64,000 nt of DNA from Alteromonas sp. ALT199 (GTDB lineage Bacteria; Pseudomonadota; Gammaproteobacteria; Enterobacterales; Alteromonadaceae), in the NCBI RefSeq assembly GCF_018619335.1, contig NZ_JAHHDX010000105.1, positions 24,563 through 88,562 of the forward strand, read 5' to 3'. The notes beneath the pieces were generated by a model. The model saw only the letters and a program-made list of their open reading frames with translations. It was not told the DNA's origin and ran no database searches. A program made the position numbers and the translations under genes. Positions 19,792 to 29,608 of the stretch are shown piece after piece; the stretch's first letter is position 1, and every line of letters begins with the position of its first letter.

Positions 19792-21483
19792 TTAATAGCC
19801 AGCTGCTTGTCCATCTTTTCGACTTTCAGAGGCGCCCAAATACACCCCTTTTTGCTCATCCCAAGCGATTGCCTGGTAACCTCCGTACGCGCCAACGATA
19901 CGCTGAAGCCTATGACCACGCTCCATAAGTTCACGCTGAACGGTTTCGCTAAAGCCCGACTCTAAACTCACATAGCCGCCATCGGTCATAAGCGCCCCAG
20001 TTGGGCTACTTGAACCACTGTGTAGTATGCGAGGAGCATCTCCCGCTTCCTGCAAGTTCATACCGAAATCAAGAATGTTCACGATAATTTGTGCATGCAT
20101 TTGAGGCTGCGTCCCCCCACCCATAACGCCAAAACTCATCACCGGCTTACCGTTTCTTGTTAAAAAAGCCGGAATAATAGTATGAAATGGACGCTTACCT
20201 GGGCGGTACTCATTATAGTGCCCTTCTTCAAGGGTAAACATTTCACCTCTATTTTGGAGGATAAAGCCGAGGCCAGGCGGTGTCATGCCTGATCCCATTC
20301 CGCGATAATTACTTTGAATTAAAGACACCATATTACCGTCTTTATCAGCAACCGTGAGATAAACAGTATCTCCTTCATAGATGCCCGCATCAACCCGGTT
20401 TGCTGCACGTTCATTATCAATAAGCTTTTGGCGTTTAGCAGCGTACTTTTTCGAAATCAGCCAGTCGACTGGAATCTCATTAAAGTCTGGATCAGCATAG
20501 AACTTAGCGCGATCTTCAAAAGCAAGCTTTTTTGCTTCAACGAAGGTATGTATGTAGTCAGCAGAATTAAAGCCCATTCCTTCGATATCGTAGTGTTCTA
20601 GCACGTTTAGAATTTGGAGTGCAGCTATACCTTGCCCGTTAGGTGGAAGCTCCCAAACGTCATATCCGCGATAGTTTGCGGAAACTGGCTCGACCCAATC
20701 AGACGCGTGCGAGGATAAATCTTGGTACGACAGAAAACCGCCTTGGGACTTCATGTAGGCATCTATGGTGCGCGCGATGTCACCTTTATAAAAAGCATCT
20801 CTTCCCCCGGTTGCAATTTTTTCATACGTCACTGCTAACCCAGGATTTTTGAATACATCGCCTTTCTGCGGTAGTTTACCGTCGATAAGGAAAGTTTCTG
20901 CGAAACCGTCGTAATGGCCAATTCGCTCATAATTCATCTGCCAGTAGTAGGCGATGACTTCTGAAACGGGAAAACCCTCACGAGCATATTTGATAGATGG
21001 CGTAAGCAGCGCTGACATGGGCAGCTTGCCAAACTTTTCGTGTAGCGCAAACCAGCCATCAACGGCGCCAGGTACAGATACCGGCAATGGGCCAAATTTG
21101 GGGATTTGATGCAAACCACGCTCGGCAAACACCGCTTTGGTTAACTGTCTAGGTGAACGGCCCGAGGCATTTAAACCTACTAGGCTCTCTTCTTTCGCAT
21201 CCCATACAATGGCAAACAAATCACCGCCTATACCGCTACCTGTGGGTTCAACCAAACCCAGCATAGCATTGGCAGCAATGGCTGCGTCTACCGCACTACC
21301 GCCTTGTTTTAAAATATCCAAAGCCACTTGGGTGGCCAAAGGTTGACTGGTCGCTGCCATACCATTTTTTGCAATGACTTCCGAGCGACTTGCAAAAGGA
21401 TGCCCCGTAATTCTGTCATAACCCAAACAACTGACACTAAAGAAAATGAGTATCAAGGGTAGAAGTCGTACGTTTACAATCAT
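19792..21483 (-). CDS. ggt: Gamma-glutamyltransferase
   Basis: 563-residue Ntn-hydrolase that cleaves gamma-glutamyl bonds of glutathione and related compounds. An N-terminal export signal (residues 1-20) points to the periplasm. Self-cleavage is expected before Thr373 (GDTVYLTVADKDGN), giving large and small subunits. GMGSGMTPPG and GVMGGGTQPQMHAQ are the family substrate loops. The signal ends SVSC, resembling but not matching a lipobox. AAGGAA lies upstream of the ATG. DyP follows on the same strand but about 180 bases away. Confidence 0.93.
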   Translation of the reverse strand: MIVNVRLLPLILIFFSVSCLGYDRITGHPFASRSEVIAKNGMAATSQPLATQVALDILKQGGSAVDAAIAANAMLGLVEPTGSGIGGDLFAIVWDAKEESLVGLNASGRSPRQLTKAVFAERGLHQIPKFGPLPVSVPGAVDGWFALHEKFGKLPMSALLTPSIKYAREGFPVSEVIAYYWQMNYERIGHYDGFAETFLIDGKLPQKGDVFKNPGLAVTYEKIATGGRDAFYKGDIARTIDAYMKSQGGFLSYQDLSSHASDWVEPVSANYRGYDVWELPPNGQGIAALQILNVLEHYDIEGMGFNSADYIHTFVEAKKLAFEDRAKFYADPDFNEIPVDWLISKKYAAKRQKLIDNERAANRVDAGIYEGDTVYLTVADKDGNMVSLIQSNYRGMGSGMTPPGLGFILQNRGEMFTLEEGHYNEYRPGKRPFHTIIPAFLTRNGKPVMSFGVMGGGTQPQMHAQIIVNILDFGMNLQEAGDAPRILHSGSSSPTGALMTDGGYVSLESGFSETVQRELMERGHRLQRIVGAYGGYQAIAWDEQKGVYLGASESRKDGQAAGY

Positions 21484-21618
21484 AAGGTTCCTTTTACTAA
21501 AAACGTCGCCAATTAAAATCTAACATGGCGAAATACACCATAGTGTAGCCTTATTGTCACATTACGCCTAGGCCCTTTTCCTTAGCCCACTCACTATGAA
21601 AAGTGCACTCTATATCAC

Positions 21619-21645
21619 GAAAAAAGCCCCGCAAGTGCGGGGCTT
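21619..21645 (-). terminator. Terminator of glnK-amtB
   Basis: On the minus strand: AAGCCCCGC, ACTT loop, GCGGGGCTT and a T-run, about 60 bases after the amtB stop. Confidence 0.88.
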
Positions 21646-21703
21646 AAACGAAGTAATAAGGCATTATTATCGTTGGTTTATTTGCCTAATCGAGACTCTC
21701 TTA

Positions 21704-22948
21704 CTAGCGGCCACTTGTGAAGTCAGGATATGCTTCTAGACCACACTCGCTCATGTCTACGCCGTCGAATTCTTCTTCTTCGCTAACACGTACACCCATT
21801 ATTGCTTTAATCGCTAGCCATACAACAAGGCTCACTACGAATACCCATACAAAGATAGTCGCTGCGCCAATTAGCTGACCCGTGATGCTTGAGCCATCGT
21901 TTGTGAAAGGCACAAGGATAAGACCAAGTAGACCTACAACACCGTGAACTGAAATAGCGCCCACTGGATCATCAATCTTAGCCTTGTCTAAAGAAACAAT
22001 ACTTAGTACTACTAAAATACCGCCTAGGCCGCCAAATAGGGTAGCTTGTAGAGGTGTTGGCGTAGATGGTTCGGCTGTAATTGCCACTAGACCAGCTAGC
22101 GCACCGTTAAGTACCATTGTAAGGTCAGCTTTACCGAATAGAATACGTGCTACGATAAGTGCAGCAATGGCACCACCTGCAGCTGCAGCATTCGTGTTCA
22201 TAAATACAATTGCTACTGAGTTTGCACTTTCAACAGTTGCAGTAGCCAGTACTGAACCACCGTTAAAACCAAACCAACCCATCCAAAGGATGAATGTACC
22301 TAGAGTTGCAAGCGGTAGGTTAGCGCCTGGGATAGCATTTACTTTGCCGTCAGCAGTGTATTTACCTTTACGAGCACCTAGTACAAGTACGCCAGCTAGA
22401 GCAGCTGCGGCACCAGCCATGTGAACAATACCAGAACCTGCAAAGTCAGAGAAACCAAGGTCGCCAAGGGTATACATACCGAATACCGCTTCACCGCCCC
22501 ATGTCCAAGCACCTTCCATAGGATAAATAAAACCAGTCATAACAACTGCGAACGCTAAGAATGCCCAAAGCTTCATACGCTCAGCAACCGCACCAGATAC
22601 GATAGACATTGCTGTAGCAACAAATACTACTTGGAAGAAGAAGTCTGCAGAAGGTGCGTATGTTGCTGGATCTTCAGCTACACCCGTTGCGCCGTCACCC
22701 ATGATACCGCTTAGGAATGGTCCCCAGTCGCCACCGCCATACATAATACCGTAGCCGCAAATCATGTACATGGTGCAAGCAATAGCAAATAGTGCCACGT
22801 TTTTAGTTAGAATTTCTGTGGTGTTTTTCGCTCGAACAAGACCCGCTTCAAGCATTGCAAAACCTGCAGCCATCCACATAACTAGTGCACCGCAGATTAG
22901 AAAATAAAAGGTATCTAGCGCATACCCAAGTTCAAAAGTGATTTCCAT
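21704..22948 (-). CDS. amtB: Ammonium transporter
   Basis: 414-residue Amt/MEP/Rh channel with about eleven transmembrane helices. The twin-His pore residues are in GSGIVHMAGA and GAISVHGVVG, and the conserved helix-5 Asp is in FSDFAGSG. It imports ammonium across the inner membrane and is blocked by unmodified GlnK. It lies 32 bases after glnK in the standard glnK-amtB operon, under the NtrC/sigma54-like control region upstream of glnK, and is closed by a strong terminator. Confidence 0.96.
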   Translation of the reverse strand: MEITFELGYALDTFYFLICGALVMWMAAGFAMLEAGLVRAKNTTEILTKNVALFAIACTMYMICGYGIMYGGGDWGPFLSGIMGDGATGVAEDPATYAPSADFFFQVVFVATAMSIVSGAVAERMKLWAFLAFAVVMTGFIYPMEGAWTWGGEAVFGMYTLGDLGFSDFAGSGIVHMAGAAAALAGVLVLGARKGKYTADGKVNAIPGANLPLATLGTFILWMGWFGFNGGSVLATATVESANSVAIVFMNTNAAAAGGAIAALIVARILFGKADLTMVLNGALAGLVAITAEPSTPTPLQATLFGGLGGILVVLSIVSLDKAKIDDPVGAISVHGVVGLLGLILVPFTNDGSSITGQLIGAATIFVWVFVVSLVVWLAIKAIMGVRVSEEEEFDGVDMSECGLEAYPDFTSGR

Positions 22949-22980
22949 TATGGTTTTCTCCGCAAATATATCGTTGTGGC

Positions 22981-23409
<429 letters not shown>

Positions 23410-23452
23410 TTAACCATATAAATCAGATACATACTCACAAATAGCGAAACCA

Positions 23453-23482
23453 TGCACAAAAATAATGCACAGAAATGGTGCA
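23453..23482. promoter_or_regulatory. NtrC-like enhancer sites
   Basis: TGCACAGAAATGGTGCA (23466-23482) is a near-perfect NtrC site (TGCAC-N7-GTGCA). A second, weaker site TGCAC-N7-ATGCA (23453-23469) overlaps it. They lie about 70-80 bases upstream of the sigma54-like promoter, suiting activation of glnK-amtB in nitrogen starvation. They also sit about 50 bases before the divergent gene at 23535. Confidence 0.7.
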
Positions 23483-23534
23483 TGAACATAAAAATGCCCA
23501 ATTATGAAGCGACAGGATAAAGTATTGAGGTAAG

Positions 23535-24404
23535 GTGACTAAAAAGTACGATGAAATTAGGATGGAACTATTCGACAGAGCGGATGGTCTGTTGTTTACT
23601 ATGACAACGATCACTCCTTCTTTCTTTGCGCCAGAGCGCAGTATTAAGCATCATTCCGTTTCAAAGAAAACGGCGTGGCGGCCGCTACTAATTTCAGGGT
23701 TTGTGCATGTATTTGGGGTGATCTTGGTCGTTATACTTTCTCAGTTAAGTATTGAAAACCAAAGAGAGCGTGTAAACGTTTTAAAGCGTACGCCAGAGAT
23801 AAAAGCCCGCCTGTATTACCCTCCCATGCTTCAACCTCAAGCTACAGTAGTTAGGCGAATAGAACGCCGCCAAGACACACCAAATACTGAGCAGAAGCCT
23901 GACATATCTCAGAATATGCAAGCAACTGATAGTAAAGCTAAACTGCTAGAAAAAATAGAAGCCCAACAACAGATAATCGTAGAGCCTGATAAACCACAAG
24001 CACCAGTTGAACATAGGCCGAACAATACGCCGCCGTCCCCCACTATTTCGAAAGATGCAAATCGGCGCGCGGGTTCGTTAAATTTATCGGTAAAAGACGG
24101 CGCTGCGCTCTATTTTGAGAGATATCGCAGCGACAAAGTAGCCCAAGACGCTGAACAAGCAGCAAGAGAGTTTCAAGAACGTAAAAACAGCCCAGTACTA
24201 AGCGGTCCAAGCACACAGCAAATAAAAGCTAACGAAAATCGGCGCCCTTCGAAACGCGTAAACTGTAGCAGCACCACCAATAAAACTCTGGCTATTTTGA
24301 GCGGGATAACAGGCGGTACTTTAGAATGCACCAAAATGGACGATCACAAACGTTTTATAGACGCCAGAGTCAATAAACTCCCTAAAGACGAAGGACGATA
24401 TTAA
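23535..24404 (+). CDS. TonB/TolA-like single-pass protein of unknown function
   Basis: 289 residues, not assigned to a known family. One transmembrane helix (about 50-70, LLISGFVHVFGVILVVILS) follows a short cytoplasmic N-terminus. A long polar, Pro/Gln-rich periplasmic stretch (about 75-175) and a coiled region with YFERYRSDKVAQDAEQAAREF come next. The C-terminal piece has two cysteines (RVNCSS, TLECTK) that could form a disulfide. The layout recalls TonB or TolA, but no TonB C-terminal domain is recognised. GAGG precedes the GTG start; ATG codons at 23562 and 23601 are alternatives. It is divergent from glnK and close to the NtrC-like sites. Confidence 0.6.
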   Translation: MTKKYDEIRMELFDRADGLLFTMTTITPSFFAPERSIKHHSVSKKTAWRPLLISGFVHVFGVILVVILSQLSIENQRERVNVLKRTPEIKARLYYPPMLQPQATVVRRIERRQDTPNTEQKPDISQNMQATDSKAKLLEKIEAQQQIIVEPDKPQAPVEHRPNNTPPSPTISKDANRRAGSLNLSVKDGAALYFERYRSDKVAQDAEQAAREFQERKNSPVLSGPSTQQIKANENRRPSKRVNCSSTTNKTLAILSGITGGTLECTKMDDHKRFIDARVNKLPKDEGRY

Positions 24405-24454
24405 CCCGTTTTTTAAGTGGTTTACCGTCATAATAGGTAAAAGTACTCGCGCTA

Positions 24455-25186
24455 CTACTTTCTTTTGAAAGACTTAGGTGGTTGCCCGAAATACGCTTTA
24501 AACCGTCGGCTAAATGAAGCAACATCTTCATACCCTGTTATTTGAGCTATGCTCGACATAGGCGTATCGGTATTTCTGAGCAGCGCTTTGGCCTTCTCCA
24601 TTCTGACCTTCACAAGGTAATCACGTAAGCAATGACCGGTAGCTTGTTTAAACCGGGTTTTGAACTGTGTTGTTCCCATACAGGCAACTTCTGAAAGCAA
24701 CTGCAGCGAATGCGATGCCCCTAAATCGCTATGTATATGACTTAAGACTCGAGTGATTCGCTTATCTGTCACCGTACCTGCTTCGCTTTTCGCCAAAAGT
24801 ACCTGAAATAACACGGCCATTTCATCATGTCCGTAAAAAGCGTAATTCGTTAACTGCACTTCAACAAAGCTCAAAAAAGCTTGGAGGGCGGTATTAACCT
24901 GAAAAATAGGGGTGCGTTTGTCTTGCAACTGCGCAGGAACTGAAAGTAAGTCAGCTACTACAAACTTTGCATTTTCGTTTGCACTGAAATTATGTACCTC
25001 ATGTGGAGCAATACAGACTCCCTCTCCTACACCAACACTGCCTGTAAAGTAGTCTTGCGCTATTTCTATATGCCCGTTTACAGGCAATACCAACTGGTAA
25101 AAAGGATGTGCGTGACTACGTGCTTTTCTGGCATAAGAACGAACTGAAAGAGAGGGAAATTCAGTTGCTTCTTTGTCATTACTCAC
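24455..25186 (-). CDS. AraC family transcriptional regulator
   Basis: 243 residues: an N-terminal cupin sensor domain (SHAHPFYQLVLPVNG and IAPHEVHNF) and a C-terminal pair of helix-turn-helix motifs (about 145-240) with LLSEVACMGTTQFKTRFKQ and the signature GYEDVASFSRRFKAYFGQPP. GTG start with GGCTGGAA upstream. It is divergent from the DUF808 gene, which it may control, with 165 bases between. Effector unknown. Confidence 0.88.
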   Translation of the reverse strand: MSNDKEATEFPSLSVRSYARKARSHAHPFYQLVLPVNGHIEIAQDYFTGSVGVGEGVCIAPHEVHNFSANENAKFVVADLLSVPAQLQDKRTPIFQVNTALQAFLSFVEVQLTNYAFYGHDEMAVLFQVLLAKSEAGTVTDKRITRVLSHIHSDLGASHSLQLLSEVACMGTTQFKTRFKQATGHCLRDYLVKVRMEKAKALLRNTDTPMSSIAQITGYEDVASFSRRFKAYFGQPPKSFKRK

Positions 25187-25351
25187 AATGATTCCAGCCT
25201 TTTTCTGATGTCAATTTATTGATAAGTTGCCAAAGGTAAGATGCTGCGCGTATGCTTTGTAAGCCGCAACTACTTATCGCTTGCCGATTTGCTATGTTGA
25301 TAAAACATAAAAACAGCACACTTTATAACAACGAATAAAAGGAAAATCACA

Positions 25352-26275
25352 GTGGCAGCAGCTAACTTACTTGCCCTACTTGATGATATTGCAACATTAA
25401 TGGACGACATAGCAACCATGTCGAAAGTCGCTGCGCAAAAAACAGCGGGGGTTTTAGGCGACGACTTAGCAGTAAACGCCGACCAGGTCCAAGGCGTTAA
25501 AGCAGACCGAGAGCTCCCTGTTGTCTGGGCCGTAGCAAAAGGCTCACTTATCAATAAAGCGATATTGGTTCCTGCAGCTTTAGCTATAAGTGCTTTTGTT
25601 CCCTCACTGATTACGGTCTTATTAGTGCTGGGCGGATTGTATTTATGTTTTGAAGGTGCAGAGAAACTGCTGCATAAATACCTTCCTCACGAAGATGAAG
25701 AAAAAACACGAGAAGCCCGAATAGAGGCGCTTAGCCAGGAAGACGTGGATATGGTGGCTTTTGAAAAAGATAAAATTAAAGGCGCCATACGCACCGACTT
25801 CATTTTATCTGCTGAAATCATTGTTATAGCACTAGGTACCGTGACCGATGCAACGCTTACTACGCAAGTTGGTGTACTAGTGGCACTAAGCTTAGTTATT
25901 ACCCTTGGCGTATATGGACTAGTAGCGGGCTTGGTTAAAATGGACGATGTGGGCCTTTACATGCTTCGCAAGTCGCTAACAGGGTCTATGAACACACTTC
26001 AACGATTTATTGGCAGGGCTTTATTGGTTACAGCTCCTGCGCTTATGAAGACCCTTGCGGTAGTGGGTACTGTTGCCATGTTTTTGGTTGGCGGTGGCAT
26101 TCTCACTCACAGCATAGGTTTTTTGCATATTTTTACTGAGTGGTTTACCGCACTGATCCCAGACGCTTCGGTGGTTATGTCTATACTTGGCGATGGCGTG
26201 GTTGGTATTGCTGCTGGCGTGATCATTGCGCTGGTAGTGACAATAGCTTCACGATTTAAAAATAAAACATCCTAG
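25352..26275 (+). CDS. DUF808 family inner-membrane protein (YedI-like)
   Basis: 307 residues with several transmembrane helices (about 65-105, 150-195, 225-255 and 270-300). The N-terminus NLLALLDDIATLMDDIATMS and DRELPVVWAVAKGS are hallmarks of the DUF808/YedI family. AAAGGAA precedes the GTG start. Function is unknown in the family. It is divergent from the AraC-type regulator. Confidence 0.88.
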   Translation: MAAANLLALLDDIATLMDDIATMSKVAAQKTAGVLGDDLAVNADQVQGVKADRELPVVWAVAKGSLINKAILVPAALAISAFVPSLITVLLVLGGLYLCFEGAEKLLHKYLPHEDEEKTREARIEALSQEDVDMVAFEKDKIKGAIRTDFILSAEIIVIALGTVTDATLTTQVGVLVALSLVITLGVYGLVAGLVKMDDVGLYMLRKSLTGSMNTLQRFIGRALLVTAPALMKTLAVVGTVAMFLVGGGILTHSIGFLHIFTEWFTALIPDASVVMSILGDGVVGIAAGVIIALVVTIASRFKNKTS

Positions 26276-26650
26276 CCCCAATAACTCTCTATTGTACATC
26301 GATGGCGCTGCGCTTTCTTAAGCACCGGCGCTCGTTTATTTGGCTTTTCCCGGTACCGCTTGTATCGCTGCGTGAAAGTAAAAAAACCGAGTTGGTCATT
26401 TTGACCACCTCAACATTAAATTCGCTAAATTTTAGTATTTCTAATACCTCTCGCTCTTACCGTTATTTTTTTAAATTAAACAAACTTCTTAAAATTCATG
26501 CATATATATTGTTTTTACGAATTGGCACATCCCTCGCTATAAACTAATTGTTAATTGATAACGACTTATTATCGAAACCTTTAGCAACATGATAGCTGCC
26601 ACGCAGTATGTTCAAGTGCAGTGTCTAACTTATTTTTTTAGGAGATTACT
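26276..26650. other. Non-coding interval before the small-protein pair
   Basis: 375 bases. It holds a perfect 15-base palindrome TGGTCATTTTGACCA at 26393-26407 and an A/T-rich stretch that presumably includes the promoter of the downstream small genes. An 81-codon open frame (26302-26547) has no ribosome site and unconvincing composition and is not called. Confidence 0.4.
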
Positions 26651-26935
26651 ATGTTTATCGGTCGCAAAACTTTCACTGCACTAATTTTAGCAACTAGCGT
26701 ATTGGGCGCATCAGCGTTCGCTGACGACTCTCAGAACAACATTGTTTCGCATACAGATTTTATCGTTGAAAGCGCCATGCAAGACGTAAAACAAAACCTA
26801 GAACTTGGGGTGACCTATGACGTGTTAACCGCAAGCCACACGTTTGAGCCAGAAGTAGAAGAAGCGAGCTCGTTAGTTGCAGACATCACTATTACACCAA
26901 TTGAGCCTATTAGCTCAGACGATAACGACGCATAA
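26651..26935 (+). CDS. Small exported protein of unknown function
   Basis: 94 residues with a clear signal peptide (KTFTALILATSVLGASAFA, cleavage near residue 24), leaving an acidic mature peptide of about 70 residues with no cysteine. A strong ribosome site (AGGAG) lies before the ATG. It is followed 11 bases later by a 36-residue membrane peptide gene with its own ribosome site, and the pair ends in a long hairpin terminator. No family recognised. Confidence 0.7.
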   Translation: MFIGRKTFTALILATSVLGASAFADDSQNNIVSHTDFIVESAMQDVKQNLELGVTYDVLTASHTFEPEVEEASSLVADITITPIEPISSDDNDA

Positions 26936-26946
26936 GGAGAATGCTC

Positions 26947-27057
26947 ATGTTAACCGCCGCAACCCTTTTTATGGTGGTACTCGGCCCGGTTATTGCGTTT
27001 TTAGTAAGTGCCGTAGTGTTTTCAACAGCACGCACATTTTTTCAAAAGAGTCACTGA
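26947..27057 (+). CDS. 36-residue single-pass membrane peptide
   Basis: Short frame encoding MLTAATLFMVVLGPVIAF and then LVSAVVFSTARTFFQKSH: one hydrophobic helix with a short basic tail. AAGGAG lies seven bases before this ATG, overlapping the stop of the preceding gene; a second ATG at 26941 is too close to that site. The strong ribosome site and the operon position are the evidence. It resembles small-protein subunits that sit beside larger membrane partners, but no partner is known here. Confidence 0.6.
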   Translation: MLTAATLFMVVLGPVIAFLVSAVVFSTARTFFQKSH

Positions 27058-27124
27058 AAACGCAATAAGAATAAATAGGTGCCTAACCGACTACCACTAC
27101 CCGTTTTGCCTTCCCTGGGCTTTT

Positions 27125-27219
27125 ACTCCAGAGGGAGATAGAAAGCACGGACTGTACGCTAGCTATGCGTTTATTGAGCCAAGTGATTGTGTTTTCTATC
27201 TTCTTACTGGAGTTTTTTT
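27125..27219 (+). terminator. Long imperfect hairpin with T-run
   Basis: Left arm ACTCCAG (27125-27131) and AGATAGAAAGCAC (27136-27148) pair with GTGTTTTCTATCT (27189-27201) and CTGGAGT (27207-27213); a T-run follows. The stem is about 25 positions around a 40-base apical region with its own small palindrome. It probably terminates the small-protein operon, though it is unusually large. Confidence 0.6.
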
Positions 27220-29608
27220 ATCCGAATATACGCTCCCACCAGCTTTTTTCTTCTTTGTCGCTATTCTTATCGACAGGGCGTCCTGAACAATCTTGCTGAG
27301 GCGGAGGAAGCACATCCAAAATAGCCGGTACACTTAAACTACCAGCGCACCCAGCAACAACAACCGCGCCAGTCTTTGCATCAAAATGTGCGATACCCAA
27401 GCCTTTAGGGAAACGCCTTGATAATGACTTAGGCGACTGAGATTTCATGTAGTTAATAAAGACGGGTAAGGCGCCACCTGCTCCAGTTAAGTTAACAGGC
27501 TGATTATCATCGTTACCTACCCAAACCGTAACTACGTTGTTTCTATCAAACCCACTAAACCAGCTATCTCTATAATCATCTGTGGTTCCCGTTTTACCGG
27601 CCATATTCACATTACCAAAATTCCAGCCTATGCGTTTGGCTGTTCCTTCTGTTGTTACCTTGTATAAAGCGTAATTAAGTAAGTAGGTTGCTGCCTCATC
27701 AGTACGCTGAGCAAAGAATTCCGCTTTTCTCCAAAGCAATGCGTTGTCAGCCGTTACTACAGAGGTCACCGTGTGAAGCGGTATATATCGCCCATCGTTT
27801 GATAATGTCTGATACATTTGATTGGTACTAAAGGGGGTCAATTCAAACGCACCAAGCGTTAAAGACGGCACTTTATCTACGGGTGTGGTTACCCCTAATC
27901 GCTCAATCGTATCGGCTAAGGCATCGAGGCCTATTTGCATGCCTAAATTAACCGTTGGTACATTTAAAGACTCGACTAACCCTTGAAGTAAAGGCACCTG
28001 ACCTCTGAACTCTTTATCATAGTTTTGCGGCGACCATGTTTTCCCATTTTGACTTTCAAGGGTAATTGGCTCGTCTTTAAGCGGCGTAGCCAAATTAAAT
28101 TGAGTGGGATCTTCTAATGCAGTTAAGTAAACCGCGGGCTTAATCAGCGAGCCTATTGGCCGTTTAGCGTCTAGTGCTCGGTTGAAACCTTTAAATGCAA
28201 AGTCTTTTCCGCCCACAATCGCACGTACCTCACCACTTGCGCTGTCGGTTACTACCATGGCGCCCTGCAAAGGCACTTTTCTGTCTTTTTGCAAGCCGTT
28301 TAGTGTGCCTGACAATGCACTTTCAGCGCGGCGCTGGGCCACGATATCTAGTGTTGTAAACACTTTTACGCCCGAGTCTCTTAAGCTAGGCTCTGCTAGA
28401 ATTTCATTGAGTTCTCGGCGAACTTGCTCCATGAAAGCAGGGTGTTTACCGCTTGCTAAACTTGCGCCGCTAGCAAGTCCTAGCGGCATGTTTACGAAGC
28501 GTTCGTAGTCTTGACGGCTAATTTCATTTTCATCAAACAACATGCGCAGCACTAAATCACGACGCTCTTTCGTGCGCTCTGCATGTTTGCGAGGGTTGTA
28601 ATAAGATGGACCTTTAATAATAGCTACCAGCGTAGCTATTTCAGGCGTACTAAGTTCGTTGGCTGGTCGGTCGAAATAAAAATAGCTGGCAAGCCCGAAG
28701 CCATGCACCGCCATGTCGCCATTTTGACCTAAAAACACTTCATTTAAGTAAGCTTCAATAATTTCTGACTTGCTGTAACGGGCGTCAATGATTACTGCCA
28801 TAATGGCTTCTTTTGCCTTACGCACTATCGAGCGCTCACGGGTTAAAAACATGTTTTTAACTAGCTGTTGCGTTAGCGTACTGCCACCTTGCACAGTTCG
28901 TCCGGCAGCAATATTTGCCATTAGGGCTCGCAATATTGAAAGCGGCGCTACACCATGGTGATTATAAAAATTTCGATCCTCCACTAATGTCAGCGCCTTC
29001 GGCAACATTTCAGGAATCGTATCTAGAGTCACTAACATGCGGTCTTCTTGCGAACCACTTGTCATACGCGTAACTAGCCAAGGCTCAAGCTTAACGGACC
29101 CGAAAGGTCGACTTTGAGACTTGTCATAAATCTCACCAATGCGTGCCCCTTCCCACGTTATCACCAAGTGGCGTAAAGGCTCTGCACCTTCCGGAAACTG
29201 AAACGCACGACGCTGCACAGTTAGTACTTTATTTTGATAGCTGTATTCGCCGCTACCGTCAGCAAAAGTGACTTTGCGATAGCCCAGCAAATTGAGTTCA
29301 TCAATAACTTCTTGTGGCGTGATTTCTTCACCCTTGCTGACTTCCAAAGGGCGCGCAAAAATCTGCGCAGGTACTTCCCATTTATTGCCAGAGAACGCGT
29401 GTTTAATTTGTGCGTCGAGATAGAACGCGTACGCTCCAAGTACGACCAAGCCAATTAATGTGACTCGCCAGAACAGCTTAAAAAACCATGAGCGCTTGGC
29501 TGAGCTTTTACCGTTGCTTGATGCTTTGCTTTTTGAAGATGAATTGTTTTTTGTCTGTCTATTTGCCACGTGAAAACGCCATGAAGATCGTTGAGGATGA
29601 CATCGCAT
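27218..29608 (-). CDS. mrcB: Penicillin-binding protein 1B
   Basis: Bifunctional peptidoglycan synthase, up to 796 residues. Basic cytoplasmic tail, transmembrane helix (about 44-64), UB2H domain (about 75-165; docks LpoB in E. coli), GT51 glycosyltransferase (about 190-365; catalytic Glu210 in EDRNFYNHHG, then GGSTLTQQLVKN), and transpeptidase with Ser487-x-x-Lys490 (IGSLIKPA), SLN 547-549 and KTG 672-674. The start is uncertain: the ATG at 29608 lacks a ribosome site, and a GTG at 29569 (VANRQTKN) is an alternative. The C-terminus lies against the hairpin terminator of the convergent small genes. Confidence 0.95.
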   Translation of the reverse strand: MRCHPQRSSWRFHVANRQTKNNSSSKSKASSNGKSSAKRSWFFKLFWRVTLIGLVVLGAYAFYLDAQIKHAFSGNKWEVPAQIFARPLEVSKGEEITPQEVIDELNLLGYRKVTFADGSGEYSYQNKVLTVQRRAFQFPEGAEPLRHLVITWEGARIGEIYDKSQSRPFGSVKLEPWLVTRMTSGSQEDRMLVTLDTIPEMLPKALTLVEDRNFYNHHGVAPLSILRALMANIAAGRTVQGGSTLTQQLVKNMFLTRERSIVRKAKEAIMAVIIDARYSKSEIIEAYLNEVFLGQNGDMAVHGFGLASYFYFDRPANELSTPEIATLVAIIKGPSYYNPRKHAERTKERRDLVLRMLFDENEISRQDYERFVNMPLGLASGASLASGKHPAFMEQVRRELNEILAEPSLRDSGVKVFTTLDIVAQRRAESALSGTLNGLQKDRKVPLQGAMVVTDSASGEVRAIVGGKDFAFKGFNRALDAKRPIGSLIKPAVYLTALEDPTQFNLATPLKDEPITLESQNGKTWSPQNYDKEFRGQVPLLQGLVESLNVPTVNLGMQIGLDALADTIERLGVTTPVDKVPSLTLGAFELTPFSTNQMYQTLSNDGRYIPLHTVTSVVTADNALLWRKAEFFAQRTDEAATYLLNYALYKVTTEGTAKRIGWNFGNVNMAGKTGTTDDYRDSWFSGFDRNNVVTVWVGNDDNQPVNLTGAGGALPVFINYMKSQSPKSLSRRFPKGLGIAHFDAKTGAVVVAGCAGSLSVPAILDVLPPPQQDCSGRPVDKNSDKEEKSWWERIFG

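Noticed and set aside
26302..26547. 81-codon plus-strand frame before the small-protein pair
   Set aside because: No ribosome site, no family resemblance, and it covers a palindrome and A/T-rich likely promoter sequence.
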